Shown here: in pieces, positions 24,516 to 33,752 of the stretch | Layout: each line of letters starts with the position of its first letter | How positions within the stretch are numbered: position 1 is the stretch's first letter | The notes under the pieces: generated by a model | Told to the model about the DNA's origin: nothing | Database searches by the model: none | The model's input: only the letters and a program-made list of their open reading frames with translations | Made by a program: the position numbers and the translations under genes | From: Candidatus Pseudobacter hemicellulosilyticus | Lineage (GTDB): Bacteria > Bacteroidota > Bacteroidia > Chitinophagales > Chitinophagaceae | DNA length: 64,000 nt | Assembly (NCBI GenBank): GCA_029202545.1 | Contig: CP119311.1 | Span: forward strand, 62,001-126,000 | Direction of reading: 5' to 3'

Positions 24516-27500
24516 TTAGAAATTAACATTTACGCCTACTGTAAAAGTCCTGGCAGAAGGATAGGTACCCCAATCAATACCCACTGCTCTCACACCGTCA
24601 CCGGCGGCATTGGCGCTGGTAGCCATTTCCGGATCAAGGCCGGTGTAATCCGTGAAGGTGAGCAGGTTCTGGGCAGCCACATACAGTCTCAGCGAAGAGA
24701 TCTTCAGCCTGGAAATGAATTCCGCGGGCAGGGTATAACCAACCTGCAGGTTCTTGAGGCGCAGGTAGGAACCATCTTCCAGAAAGCGGGTGGATGTTAA
24801 TTTATTATTCTGCGCACCGGTCCAGGACAGGCGGGGGATGCTGTTGCTGGTGCCTTCACCATGCCAGCTCTGGGTGGCTACGCGTTCTGTGATATTGAAC
24901 TGGCGATAGAAGCCTTCGATATCGGTATTCACCTGGTTGTAGATCTTATTGCCGCTTACGCCCTGGAAGAAAACGCTCAGGTCAAAATTCCTGTATCCTA
25001 CAGTACCTGTAAAGGCATAAGTAATTTTTGGGATGGCGCTTCCGGCGTATACCCGGTCATTTTCATCAATAATGCCATTACCATCTTTATCAGCAAATTT
25101 CACATCACCGGGGCGGATATTATTGCCCTGGAAAGCGTGGGTGAATACTTCCAGCTCATTCTGGAAAATACCTTCCATTTCATAGAGGTAAAAAGCACCA
25201 ATGGGCTGGCCTACTGCCAGGGAGGTGACAAACACGTTGTTATCTACCCGGCCAAAGCCCATGCGCTGGTTGTTGTTGAGGGCCAGCACTTCATTGTGAA
25301 TAGTAGACAGGTTGGCGTTGACACCAAAATTCCAGTCTTTATTAATGGTATGCTGATAATCCACTTCAAAGTCAAAGCCCCTGTTGAGGATCTTGCCATT
25401 GTTCATGTAAGCCGCACCTGCAGCAGCACCAGCGCTGGGGGGATCCAGCGGATTCAGCAGCAGGTCGGTGGTGATCTTCCGGTAGTAATCTGCTTTGATA
25501 TTGAGGGCGCCTTTCAGCAGGCCGATATCCAGACCGATATCAGTAATGGTAGTGGTTTCCCACTTGATATTGCTGTTGCCTTTGGCAAACAGGGAATAGG
25601 CTGTTGCAGGCGTCAGGCTTGTACCAAAGGGGTAATAACCGATATTACCGACCTGGGAAGTATATCCATAATAAGGTATCTCCTGGTTACCGAGCTGGCC
25701 AAGGCTGGCACGCAGCTTCAGGTTGGAGAAGATGTTCTGATCTTCCATAAACTTTTCCTGGTCTATCCGCCAGCCAACTGAACCAGAGTAGAAGTTACCC
25801 CATCTGTCAGAGGGATCCAGGCGGGAAGAACCATCCCTTCTCATGGTGAATGAGGCCAGGTACCTGCTGTCATAGGAATAATCCACCCGACCGAATACGG
25901 AAGAAAGAGAAGCGCTGGACTCATCACTGCCTACAGTAGGCTGGATGCCTGCGGCATTGTTCAGGTACCGGAAGCTGGGCAGCTGTGAAGAGAAATTACT
26001 GTTGGCAGCATTGAGATTCCTGGCACGGGTCAGAACGATTTCGGTACCGGCCATGAAGTTGAAGCTGTGATCACCGGTGCGCCAGTCGTATACCGCTGTG
26101 TTGGTCCAGTTGTAATTGAAGCTGTTGGAGTTCCGTTGCGCCAGGCTATTGGGTGAGTTCTGGAGACGGGTCTCGCTACCCCAGGTTGGGTAGAACTGCT
26201 TGTAATCCGTAATGATGTAATTGATACCAAAAGCAGATTTCAGTTTCAGGTGATCAATGGGCGTTACTTCCAGGTAAACATCCCCCAGGATAGAGGGAGA
26301 ACGGAAGTTCCGGTCAGTGTTGGCGGCCAGTCCCACGGGGTTCAGGCCATCACCAAAGTACTTAACGGGATCAGGAAGATCCACGTAATTGCCACTGGCA
26401 TCATATACGGGGGTGGCCGGAGTCCTGAAGAGTGCATAACGCATCACACTGGGTCCGGGGTTGCCGCTCCCAAAACCGTCGCCTGAACTACCTACTTCAC
26501 GGAGTTTGGTATAAGACAGGTTGAGGTTGGTTCCCACCCGGAAGATATTGTTGATCCGGCTGTCAATGGATGTCCGCAGGTTAAAGCGGTCATTGGAAGA
26601 ATTCTGGATCATCCCTTCCTGGGTGAAATAAGCTGCGGACAGGAGGTACTTGGTATTGGCGTTGCCACCACTCAGGGAAAGCTGCACATTGCTGATCATA
26701 GCGCTATTCAGCGTTTCCTTTTGCCAGTCCACATCCGGCAAGGTAGCCAGCATGCTTTCCGGTATCTGCTCTCTTCCGTCATTAGCGGCAGCAATATTGA
26801 AAGCATTTACATATTGACGGGTATTGGCCATCTTAATGAGGTTGGCCGGGGTTTGCACACCTGTATAAGCATTCAGGCTCAGCGTAGGCTTACCTGATTT
26901 ACCTTTTTTTGTAGTGATCAGCACCACACCAGCGGAGGCCCTGGAACCATAGATGGCAGCAGCTGAGGCGTCTTTCAGCACGCTGACTGACTCAATATCA
27001 TTGGGTGATAACTGGTTTAAACCATCTTTAACGGGAATCCCGTCAATAATATACAGGGGGTCATTATTATTGGGGGTACCGATACCCCTGATGCGGACCA
27101 CTACGCCTCCACCGGGCGCACCGGTATTCTGCGTAATGTTCACACCGGCGGCCTTGCCCTGGAGGATCTGGTCAACACCACCTACAGGCAGGCCACTGAT
27201 ATCGCCGGCCTTGATGGTGGACAGGGAACCTGTCAGGTCGCCCCGGCGTTGGGTGGTATACCCTACCACCACCACTTCATTAAGGCCAGCGCTGCCGGCC
27301 ACCAGGGTGATCTTTAATAATGTCTGGCTGCCCACAGTCACCTCCTGGTCGGCATACCCGATATAGCTGACTACCAGGACGGAATTACGGGGTACGCTGA
27401 GAGAGAAATGACCGGTGGAATCCGTCACCGTGGACCGGTTACTGTTCTTCACTGTCACGGTAGCTCCTTCCAATGGCTCAGCATTGGCCCCCTGCACTAC

Positions 27501-27644
27501 CCCGCTGATACGGGAAGTGGAATCCTGGGCCAGAAGCTGTCCGTTGATCATTGCCATCAGGAATATAATACCCAGGGATCGGGTGAGAAGAGGAGGAAAA
27601 AAGCTGGAAAGAGAACGCAGTTTGCGCGTTAGTTTTTCTTTCAT
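24516..27644 (-). CDS. susC: SusC/RagA family TonB-linked outer membrane transporter (operon B)
   Basis: First gene of operon B, 1042 residues. It has a signal peptide (LLTRSLGIIFLMAMINGQLL), a carboxypeptidase-regulatory-like domain (ISGVVQGANAEPLEGATVTV), a TonB box region (LNEVVVVGYTTQRRGDLTGS), a plug (GIGTPNNNDPLYIIDGIPVK, SVSVLKDASAAAIYGSRAS) and a 22-strand barrel ending RTFTVGVNVNF. No STN domain, so it is not expected to signal to an anti-sigma factor. Control is more likely through the adjacent HTCS, whose candidate operators lie 72-106 nt upstream. Confidence 0.96.
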   Translation of the reverse strand: MKEKLTRKLRSLSSFFPPLLTRSLGIIFLMAMINGQLLAQDSTSRISGVVQGANAEPLEGATVTVKNSNRSTVTDSTGHFSLSVPRNSVLVVSYIGYADQEVTVGSQTLLKITLVAGSAGLNEVVVVGYTTQRRGDLTGSLSTIKAGDISGLPVGGVDQILQGKAAGVNITQNTGAPGGGVVVRIRGIGTPNNNDPLYIIDGIPVKDGLNQLSPNDIESVSVLKDASAAAIYGSRASAGVVLITTKKGKSGKPTLSLNAYTGVQTPANLIKMANTRQYVNAFNIAAANDGREQIPESMLATLPDVDWQKETLNSAMISNVQLSLSGGNANTKYLLSAAYFTQEGMIQNSSNDRFNLRTSIDSRINNIFRVGTNLNLSYTKLREVGSSGDGFGSGNPGPSVMRYALFRTPATPVYDASGNYVDLPDPVKYFGDGLNPVGLAANTDRNFRSPSILGDVYLEVTPIDHLKLKSAFGINYIITDYKQFYPTWGSETRLQNSPNSLAQRNSNSFNYNWTNTAVYDWRTGDHSFNFMAGTEIVLTRARNLNAANSNFSSQLPSFRYLNNAAGIQPTVGSDESSASLSSVFGRVDYSYDSRYLASFTMRRDGSSRLDPSDRWGNFYSGSVGWRIDQEKFMEDQNIFSNLKLRASLGQLGNQEIPYYGYTSQVGNIGYYPFGTSLTPATAYSLFAKGNSNIKWETTTITDIGLDIGLLKGALNIKADYYRKITTDLLLNPLDPPSAGAAAGAAYMNNGKILNRGFDFEVDYQHTINKDWNFGVNANLSTIHNEVLALNNNQRMGFGRVDNNVFVTSLAVGQPIGAFYLYEMEGIFQNELEVFTHAFQGNNIRPGDVKFADKDGNGIIDENDRVYAGSAIPKITYAFTGTVGYRNFDLSVFFQGVSGNKIYNQVNTDIEGFYRQFNITERVATQSWHGEGTSNSIPRLSWTGAQNNKLTSTRFLEDGSYLRLKNLQVGYTLPAEFISRLKISSLRLYVAAQNLLTFTDYTGLDPEMATSANAAGDGVRAVGIDWGTYPSARTFTVGVNVNF

Positions 27645-27688
27645 ATAGCAATTATTACTTTAAAAAAGGGGTGTTCTTATTGACGAGT

Positions 27689-27696
27689 AAATGTAT
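27689..27696 (-). promoter_or_regulatory. Possible -7 element of the operon B susC promoter
   Basis: On the minus strand the sequence reads TACATTTA, close to the Bacteroidota TAnnTTTG -7 consensus. It would put the transcription start about 40 nt before the susC ATG, with the 14-bp direct repeats directly upstream of the -33 region, as expected for an activated promoter. Confidence 0.35.
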
Positions 27697-27715
27697 GACA
27701 CTGAAGTCCTTAAGC

Positions 27716-27750
27716 CACTGTACTATAGTAACAGATCACTGTACTATAGT
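27716..27750. promoter_or_regulatory. Two exact 14-bp direct repeats, candidate HTCS operator
   Basis: CACTGTACTATAGT occurs at 27716-27729 and again at 27737-27750, a 21-bp period (two helical turns). The repeat contains the palindrome ACTATAGT. AraC-type DNA-binding domains of HTCS proteins bind direct repeats of this kind next to susC promoters. The HTCS gene itself ends 187 nt away. Confidence 0.6.
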
Positions 27751-27824
27751 GCGGGTGACCCCGGAAAGCTGCCCAATAGGCCGGGTTTGTCCCCCTGCCT
27801 GCCGGCTGTCCATCGCCTGGGCCG

Positions 27825-27867
27825 GTCGCCGGAGGCGACGGAATAGACGTCACTCGCCGGAGGCGAG
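27825..27867. repeat. Pair of short hairpins sharing the core CGCCGGAGGCG
   Basis: GTCGCCGGAGGCGAC (27825-27839) and CTCGCCGGAGGCGAG (27853-27867) are two perfect 6-bp-arm inverted repeats with the same GGA loop, 13 nt apart. The arms differ only in the outermost pair, so each stem is preserved. They lie between the HTCS stop and operon B. They could be a REP-like dispersed element or terminate HTCS transcription, though no T-run follows. Confidence 0.5.
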
Positions 27868-27936
27868 CGACTGCAGTCCCCCAAAAGCCATGACAGGACC
27901 CTGGAACGCCAGCCCCTGGTTCGTCCCAAAAAATCT

Positions 27937-30900
27937 TTATAGCGGTTCTGATTGCTGCGCCCGGTACTCATTGGGAGCGCACTGGTATCTTTTCTTGAAT
28001 TCCCGGAAGAAATACGACTGGTTATTGAAGCCGGTCCGGAAAAAGATCTCGGAAACGGTGAGACTGGTACTCACCAGCAAGTGGGCCGCATGCCGCAGCC
28101 GGATATTCTTGATAAATTCAGCGGGTGTCATATTGCTGATGGTCTTGAGCTTCCGGTACAGCTGCATTTTGCTCAGGGCCAGTTCTTTCTCCAGTCGCGC
28201 GGCATTCAGCTCCACATCGTCCAGGTTCTCTTCAATGAGCTGGACCAATGCATCAATAAAGGCCTTGTCCTCATCCGGGATATCCTGGCCGCCCAGGTCC
28301 AGGGTGGAATTGTCCCGGAAAAAGGCATTCATCCGCTGCCGGTATTCCAGCAGCTTGCGGATCCGCACCAGGAGGTGATTGGTATGAAAGGGCTTGGCCA
28401 CATAGGCATCGGCACCGGATTCATAGCCTTCGGTCCGGTGTTCAATACTGCCCTTGGCGGACAGCATAATAAATGGTATCTGGCAGGTGGCCGGTGTATT
28501 CTTGACCAGGTGGCAGAATTCCAGCCCATCCATTTCCGGCATCATCACATCACTGATGATCAGGTCCGGGCTGATCCGGTCCATCAGCTCCAGGGCGGCC
28601 CGGCCGTTCTCCGCTTCATAAATGATATACTGCTCCTTGAGAATATCATGCAGCAGGTAGCGGATATCCGGCTCATCTTCCACTACCAGTATGCTGCGGC
28701 GCCCGTTTTCCCCGGCATTGTCAATGATAGCGGCCTTATTATTCTCTTCCGCCGTCTGTGGCAGCGGCGTGGTATGCAGGGCGGTGATGCTGCGGTACAG
28801 GTAAGAAGGTTTATCCGATATAGCCACCAGGTTCTCGGCTGCTGCAGCGGGATCAATGGATAGGGGCAGCCATACTTTGAAATATATCCAGTCCTGCTCG
28901 CTGCTGGCCGCTATCCGGCCATTCAGCATGCCGACCAGCTGCCGGGTGAAGGCCAGCCCGATGCCGGTACCGAATTTTTCGGAAGGACTGCCACTCTCCG
29001 GCGCCACATAGAAACTGGTGAACAGCTTTTCCAGCTGATCCGGCGGCAGCTGAAAGCCTGAATTGGCCACACAGATCTCCAGTTCCTGCGCGGAAGCATT
29101 TTCCCGGGCGCTGAAACGAATACTGGCCTGGCGGGGCGAATGTTTGAAGGCATTGGACAATAGATTGAATACGATCTTTTCCAGTTTGTCCTTATCCATC
29201 AATGCCAGGATACCCGGCTGGATATCCCTTTCAAATTGTTTGTGTTGTTGTTCCGCCAGCGGCGCAAAGGGATCTGCCAGCTGGTGCAGCAGTTCAGAGA
29301 TCTGCTGGATGCTGAGCTGGTTGCTGCCCATGCCGGCTTCTGCTTTCCGGAATTCCAGCAGTTGCTGGACCAGGTAGGTCAGCCGCGAAGCCTGCTGGTG
29401 CACCAGCGACATAAAATAAGGCGCGTTCTTATCCTTTGCCCGCTCCGCAGAACCCATGATCAGGGTAAGCGGTGTTTGCAACTCGTGGGCAATATTGGTA
29501 AAGAATCCGAGGCGCTGCTGGTGCAGCTCTTCTTCCCGCACCCGCATCAGGTGTTCCACTGCCAGCTGGTTGCGGATCTCGCGGCGGTTCTTTCTATACC
29601 TATATATATTATAGCTTATCCAGCCCAGCAGGGCGGCATAGACCAGCAGGGCCGGACTGGTAAGCCACCAGTATTGCTGCACCTTGATGGTAGCAGCCGT
29701 TGTTTCCGGCGTCCAGCCCCCTTCCCCATTGGACCATTTCAATTTTAGGGTATAGGAACCGGGCGGCAGGTTTGTATAGGCAATCTTGCCCAGGTTACCG
29801 CCCTGGCGCCAGATCCTGTCGTACCCTTCCAGCAAATAAGCATACTCACATTTCTCTGCATTGAGAAAACTGATGGCTTTTATATCCAGTTCAAAGAATC
29901 CATCCTTGCGGTGCAGGGAATAGTGGAGCATATCCTTACCACCAGGGGAGAGTACGGCAAAACTATTGGGCGATTGCGGCTCCGTACCCATACGTATATC
30001 TGAGACCAGCAGCTTGGGCAGCCAGTCGGTATTGGTGATCTGACGCGGCAGGTAATAGCTGAATCCATCAATGCCGCCCATGAACAGGTAACCTGCCGCA
30101 TCTTTCCAGACCGCACCGTCACTGAATTCGTTGTTCTGCAATCCGTCCAGCTGCTGGTAATAAGTGATGGCCAGCGGATCCGGCTGCACGCGGGCCAGGC
30201 CTTTATTGGTGCTTACCCAGATAAAACCGGCGGCATCTTCCTCAATGGCGTGGATGGTATTGTTGGGCAGTCCTTCCGTGGTAGTCAGCTTGCGGAACCC
30301 AGGCGTTTCCGATTGCAGGTCTTCCGGGCGGATCCAGTTCAATCCATAGCTGGTGCCGATCCATACCCTGCCTTTACTATCATGGAAAACAGAAAGGATA
30401 TCATTGTTGGACAAACTCCCTTCATAGGCAAAGGCTTTGAAGGTCCGGAATTTCCGGGTAGCCTTGTCCAGGATACTGAGGCCGCCATAGCGACAGCCGA
30501 TCCAGAGTTTTCCATCCGCTCCTTCCGAAAGCGCATATATAATATCGTTAGCAGGCCCGTTATCACTATTGGTGAAAGTGTATTTCTGCCATTCGCTTAC
30601 CTGCAGGTTACCAGCCCCGTCCCTTTGCAGTTTAAGGTGCACCAGTCCATAACCGCTGGTGCCCAGCCAGACAGAGCTGTCCTTATCCTGGTGGATGGCA
30701 TATACAGAACCAAATTCCGGGAAGCGGGCATGGTTGGCTATCTGCGCCCATTTATGAAAGCGCCTGCTACGGGTATCATACACACCAATGCCTTTGCCAT
30801 CCGTACCAATATATACCAGTCCGTCCCTGCCCTGTTCCAGGGCAAAGACCGAGTTATTGTCCAACTGATCCGGCCAGCTGAAATAATGGCGCTGCCAGTG

Positions 30901-32082
30901 GCCGCCCGGCTGGTCCCAGAACTGTTCCAGCACCATGATGCCGCTGCCTTTGGTACCTACCCAGAGCTGATCATTCAATGCTGTGAAAGCGCGTACGGGC
31001 CGGTTGTAAGGCATGGCATTGTCAGCCGTGGCCACAGCGCCAAAGGGTTTGGTAGCAGGATATACCTTGATGATACCATTGCCATCCGTTCCATACCAGA
31101 GGATCTGTTGCGTGCCGATGGCAAAGGACAGGATGCGGATCTGCTGCATCTGCTGCGCCTCATCCTGGAGAAAGGCGGCAGGCCGGAACTGCGCATCATA
31201 TACGCCAAAGCCCCGGTTGCTCCAGGCAAAGAGATAGTGGTCCTTGTAGTAAACCATATCAGTGACCGCATTCTTCAGGGTCAGCTGCGGTCTGCTGAAA
31301 AACTCTCCTGCCCTTATCTGGAGCAGCAGGTTGTTGTTGTTGACATAATACAGGTAACCGTTGGCCAGAAAGAAATTACTGATGCCTTTGGGATCCCGCC
31401 AGATGGCTTTGCGCTCAAACTGGCCGTTACGAACGGTGAATTGCTCCAGGTCGCCGGTGTTGCCCAGGATCCAGAGCTGATTGTATTCATCAAAGGCCAG
31501 CTTATTGACTTTGGAAGGATGACGGGGAAAATCGACCGTCTCAAAAGTATCCCTGGCCATATTATATCGGGTGATGCCTTCCCGCTGTGTGAGGCAATAC
31601 ACCGTGCCTGCACTGTCCACCGCCAGTTTGAATTCCTGTTCACCAATGCTGCCGGGCTCCTGCGGCCGGTAGAAATAATTCACAAAGCGGCCTGTCTTTT
31701 TATTGAAGCGGGATACGCCTTCAATAGTGCTGACCCAGATATTGCCGCGCTTATCGCCGGTGATATAGCGGATCACATTGTTGCCGATACTGCCGGCATT
31801 GCCTTCGCGGTTATAATTGAATACATGGAAAGTATTGCCGTCATAGCGGTTCAGGCCATCCCAGGTGCCGATCCACAGCAGTTCATCCTCATCTTTGTAT
31901 ACAGCATTGACAGCACTGTTGGAGAGGCCGCTCCTGTTATCCAGTTTCTGGAGAAAGAATTGTCCTTCTGCGGGAGATTGTGCGCTGCCTGTGATCCTGA
32001 GCAGCAGGATGGGCAGCAGGATATAGAACCTTTTACAGGAGTGAGGATATCGCTTTAGTATAGTCAACCAGTTGGGCAGCAT
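27937..32082 (-). CDS. Hybrid two-component system sensor kinase/response regulator (HTCS)
   Basis: One-protein glycan sensor and transcription activator of 1381 residues. After a signal anchor comes a periplasmic double propeller of Reg_prop repeats (LDNRSGLSNSAVNAVYKDED, LLWIGTWDGLNRYDG, then many like it). A Y_Y_Y domain covers about 700-790 (YAYLLEGYDRIWRQGG), with one membrane helix near 800-825. A HisKA domain (FFTNIAHELQTPLTL, His near 864), HATPase (FNLLSNAFKHSP, GTGIGLAF), receiver (DLIISDVMMPEMDG, Asp near 1176) and C-terminal AraC HTH (SEIFFRTGFNNQSYFFREFK) follow. The ATPase G1 box reads VANSG, with Asn in place of the usual Asp. It lies between two susCD pairs and probably activates one or both. 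Confidence 0.95.
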   Translation of the reverse strand: MLPNWLTILKRYPHSCKRFYILLPILLLRITGSAQSPAEGQFFLQKLDNRSGLSNSAVNAVYKDEDELLWIGTWDGLNRYDGNTFHVFNYNREGNAGSIGNNVIRYITGDKRGNIWVSTIEGVSRFNKKTGRFVNYFYRPQEPGSIGEQEFKLAVDSAGTVYCLTQREGITRYNMARDTFETVDFPRHPSKVNKLAFDEYNQLWILGNTGDLEQFTVRNGQFERKAIWRDPKGISNFFLANGYLYYVNNNNLLLQIRAGEFFSRPQLTLKNAVTDMVYYKDHYLFAWSNRGFGVYDAQFRPAAFLQDEAQQMQQIRILSFAIGTQQILWYGTDGNGIIKVYPATKPFGAVATADNAMPYNRPVRAFTALNDQLWVGTKGSGIMVLEQFWDQPGGHWQRHYFSWPDQLDNNSVFALEQGRDGLVYIGTDGKGIGVYDTRSRRFHKWAQIANHARFPEFGSVYAIHQDKDSSVWLGTSGYGLVHLKLQRDGAGNLQVSEWQKYTFTNSDNGPANDIIYALSEGADGKLWIGCRYGGLSILDKATRKFRTFKAFAYEGSLSNNDILSVFHDSKGRVWIGTSYGLNWIRPEDLQSETPGFRKLTTTEGLPNNTIHAIEEDAAGFIWVSTNKGLARVQPDPLAITYYQQLDGLQNNEFSDGAVWKDAAGYLFMGGIDGFSYYLPRQITNTDWLPKLLVSDIRMGTEPQSPNSFAVLSPGGKDMLHYSLHRKDGFFELDIKAISFLNAEKCEYAYLLEGYDRIWRQGGNLGKIAYTNLPPGSYTLKLKWSNGEGGWTPETTAATIKVQQYWWLTSPALLVYAALLGWISYNIYRYRKNRREIRNQLAVEHLMRVREEELHQQRLGFFTNIAHELQTPLTLIMGSAERAKDKNAPYFMSLVHQQASRLTYLVQQLLEFRKAEAGMGSNQLSIQQISELLHQLADPFAPLAEQQHKQFERDIQPGILALMDKDKLEKIVFNLLSNAFKHSPRQASIRFSARENASAQELEICVANSGFQLPPDQLEKLFTSFYVAPESGSPSEKFGTGIGLAFTRQLVGMLNGRIAASSEQDWIYFKVWLPLSIDPAAAAENLVAISDKPSYLYRSITALHTTPLPQTAEENNKAAIIDNAGENGRRSILVVEDEPDIRYLLHDILKEQYIIYEAENGRAALELMDRISPDLIISDVMMPEMDGLEFCHLVKNTPATCQIPFIMLSAKGSIEHRTEGYESGADAYVAKPFHTNHLLVRIRKLLEYRQRMNAFFRDNSTLDLGGQDIPDEDKAFIDALVQLIEENLDDVELNAARLEKELALSKMQLYRKLKTISNMTPAEFIKNIRLRHAAHLLVSTSLTVSEIFFRTGFNNQSYFFREFKKRYQCAPNEYRAQQSEPL

Positions 32083-32230
32083 GCACGGACCGTTTAAAAT
32101 TACCGGATAAGCAAGGGAAGGTTTACTGTGGTTGGCTGTAAAGCCGTAATTCCTGGCAGGGTTACTGCGAATGTAAGCCTTTTAGTGCAGACAGCCGCTA
32201 CCGGAAGCAGCGCCGGTGTGTACTGTAAAA

Positions 32231-32258
32231 GCAGAAGCCCCGTTACCGGGGCCTCTGC
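32231..32258 (-). terminator. Terminator after susD of pair A
   Basis: Stem GCAG..GCCCCG / CGGGGC..CTGC with a small internal loop and loop TTAC, followed by TTTTAC on the minus strand, 29 nt past the susD stop. It separates pair A from the HTCS gene. Confidence 0.75.
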
Positions 32259-32286
32259 TTATGATGCTATGTTATCAGTCTGTTGA

Positions 32287-33735
32287 TCAATATCCATCAT
32301 TCTGTGGCAGGATATTGGGGTTGGCATCTATTTCGGGCTGGGGAATAGGCCAGGCCCATTCACGGGCGGTGGGTTCCAGCACACAATCGGAATCAGTACA
32401 GCCGCGATCAATCCTGCGGTTGTTCTGTCCCTTTCTTTTCACATCAAAGAAGCGATGGCCTTCCAGGAACAGTTCCTTGCGGCGCTCCACTTCAATAGCG
32501 TTAGTCAGTGCTACGCCTGTGAGGTTTTCATCGGTATAACCGTTAATCCGTGCATGGCGCAGGGTATTCAGGTCGTCCATGGCGGCTGCCTGATCAGGCG
32601 TACCGCTCTTTACATTGGCCTCAGCGCGGATCAGGTACATTTCACCGACACGTAACGCTTTAAAGTTGACCACGCCATCCGGTTTTTTCAGGCGGGAGCT
32701 TTTGGCGAGGTATTTTGTCTGTACCCAACGATTGGTGCCGTTCCTGTTGGCACGCAGATCAAAATATACCTGGCCACGGATATCATTATCCCTGTCAAAC
32801 AGGCTCATGAATGCATTGCTGGGCCTGAACTGACTGCGGTTTACATCAGGCGCATAGGTATTGGTGGCAGGTGTGCCCTGGCCGGCATCAAAAGCCATTG
32901 ACCAGACCACTTCATCCACATTGGCGTCTGTCCAGATACCAGGAAAGCTGGCCCTGGTAGCCAGGGGGAATTCATCAATTACAGCAGTAGCGGCATCAAT
33001 GGCCTTATCCATCTGACCACTGTAGAGGTACACTCTCGCCAGGATAGCGTCAACAGCAAACTCATCCATGTAAGCACGATCACCATCATCATTGATGGCC
33101 AGTCCTGCCAGGAGATCTTTAGCATCCAGCAGGTCTTTTTCTATGCCGTCATAAGTTTGCTTAACGGTGCCACGGGCGGGCTTTTGCTCGTAATTGTATA
33201 CGGTCATATAAGGAACGCCGGGCTCCAGGGAGTTACGGTCATAGTCATTGGCCCAGTAACGCAGCACATCAAAATGCACCATGGCGCGGATAGCCAGCGC
33301 CTGGCCTTTGATAGCAGCCACCTGGTCCGGATCTGCACTGGCAAAAGTGTCAATGCCGCGCAGGGTCAGGTTAATCTGGTTAATGATACGGTAAGCTGCC
33401 AGCCAGGTGTTTTCTACCTGTACCTCATCAGACTCATAGGTCCAGGAGGAGAATACATAGGCATTGCCCAATGATTCACCGGTTTCCACCAGGTCCTCCG
33501 CCATCATATCCGGCAGGGTTACAAATGCATTGGATGAACCATCAAAAGAACCATAGTAATTGGTGCTCTGGAAACGGCCATAAGCACCCAGCAGGGCGTA
33601 CTGATGGTCTTCAATTGTTTTGAACCGGTCTGCGCCATCCAGATCTGATTCCGGTTTGATGTCCAGCACCTTCTGGCAACCTGTCACAGCTGTGACCAGC
33701 ATTGCGCCAAATAATATTTTGTTTATGATTGACAT
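32287..33735 (-). CDS. susD: RagB/SusD family nutrient-uptake outer membrane lipoprotein (pair A)
   Basis: SusD-fold surface lipoprotein, 482 residues. It has a lipobox in MLVTAVTGCQKVLDIKP, TPR-like helices (AIKGQALAIRAMVHFDVLRY, DAILARVYLYSGQMDKAID) and the C-terminal family block (VGEMYLIRAEANVKSGTPDQ, LNTLRHARINGY, IEVERRKELFLEGHRFFDVK, WAWPIPQPEIDANPNI). Three Cys cluster near residues 455-463 (RGCTDSDC). It begins 17 nt after its susC partner. The substrate is unknown. Confidence 0.95.
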   Translation of the reverse strand: MSIINKILFGAMLVTAVTGCQKVLDIKPESDLDGADRFKTIEDHQYALLGAYGRFQSTNYYGSFDGSSNAFVTLPDMMAEDLVETGESLGNAYVFSSWTYESDEVQVENTWLAAYRIINQINLTLRGIDTFASADPDQVAAIKGQALAIRAMVHFDVLRYWANDYDRNSLEPGVPYMTVYNYEQKPARGTVKQTYDGIEKDLLDAKDLLAGLAINDDGDRAYMDEFAVDAILARVYLYSGQMDKAIDAATAVIDEFPLATRASFPGIWTDANVDEVVWSMAFDAGQGTPATNTYAPDVNRSQFRPSNAFMSLFDRDNDIRGQVYFDLRANRNGTNRWVQTKYLAKSSRLKKPDGVVNFKALRVGEMYLIRAEANVKSGTPDQAAAMDDLNTLRHARINGYTDENLTGVALTNAIEVERRKELFLEGHRFFDVKRKGQNNRRIDRGCTDSDCVLEPTAREWAWPIPQPEIDANPNILPQNDGY

Positions 33736-33752
33736 AACAGAAAATTTAAAGA

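Noticed and set aside
27744..27971. Minus-strand ORF of 75 codons after the HTCS gene
   Set aside because: It overlaps the HTCS 3' end and is made of the two hairpins; no start signal or conserved motif.
30250..32058. Long plus-strand open frame (602 codons) opposite the HTCS gene
   Set aside because: Antisense shadow of a certain gene. Its translation has no family motif, and similar shadows lie opposite susC, LysA, ScpB/AtpG, the C1 peptidase and the hybrid kinase, a known effect of GC-rich third positions.
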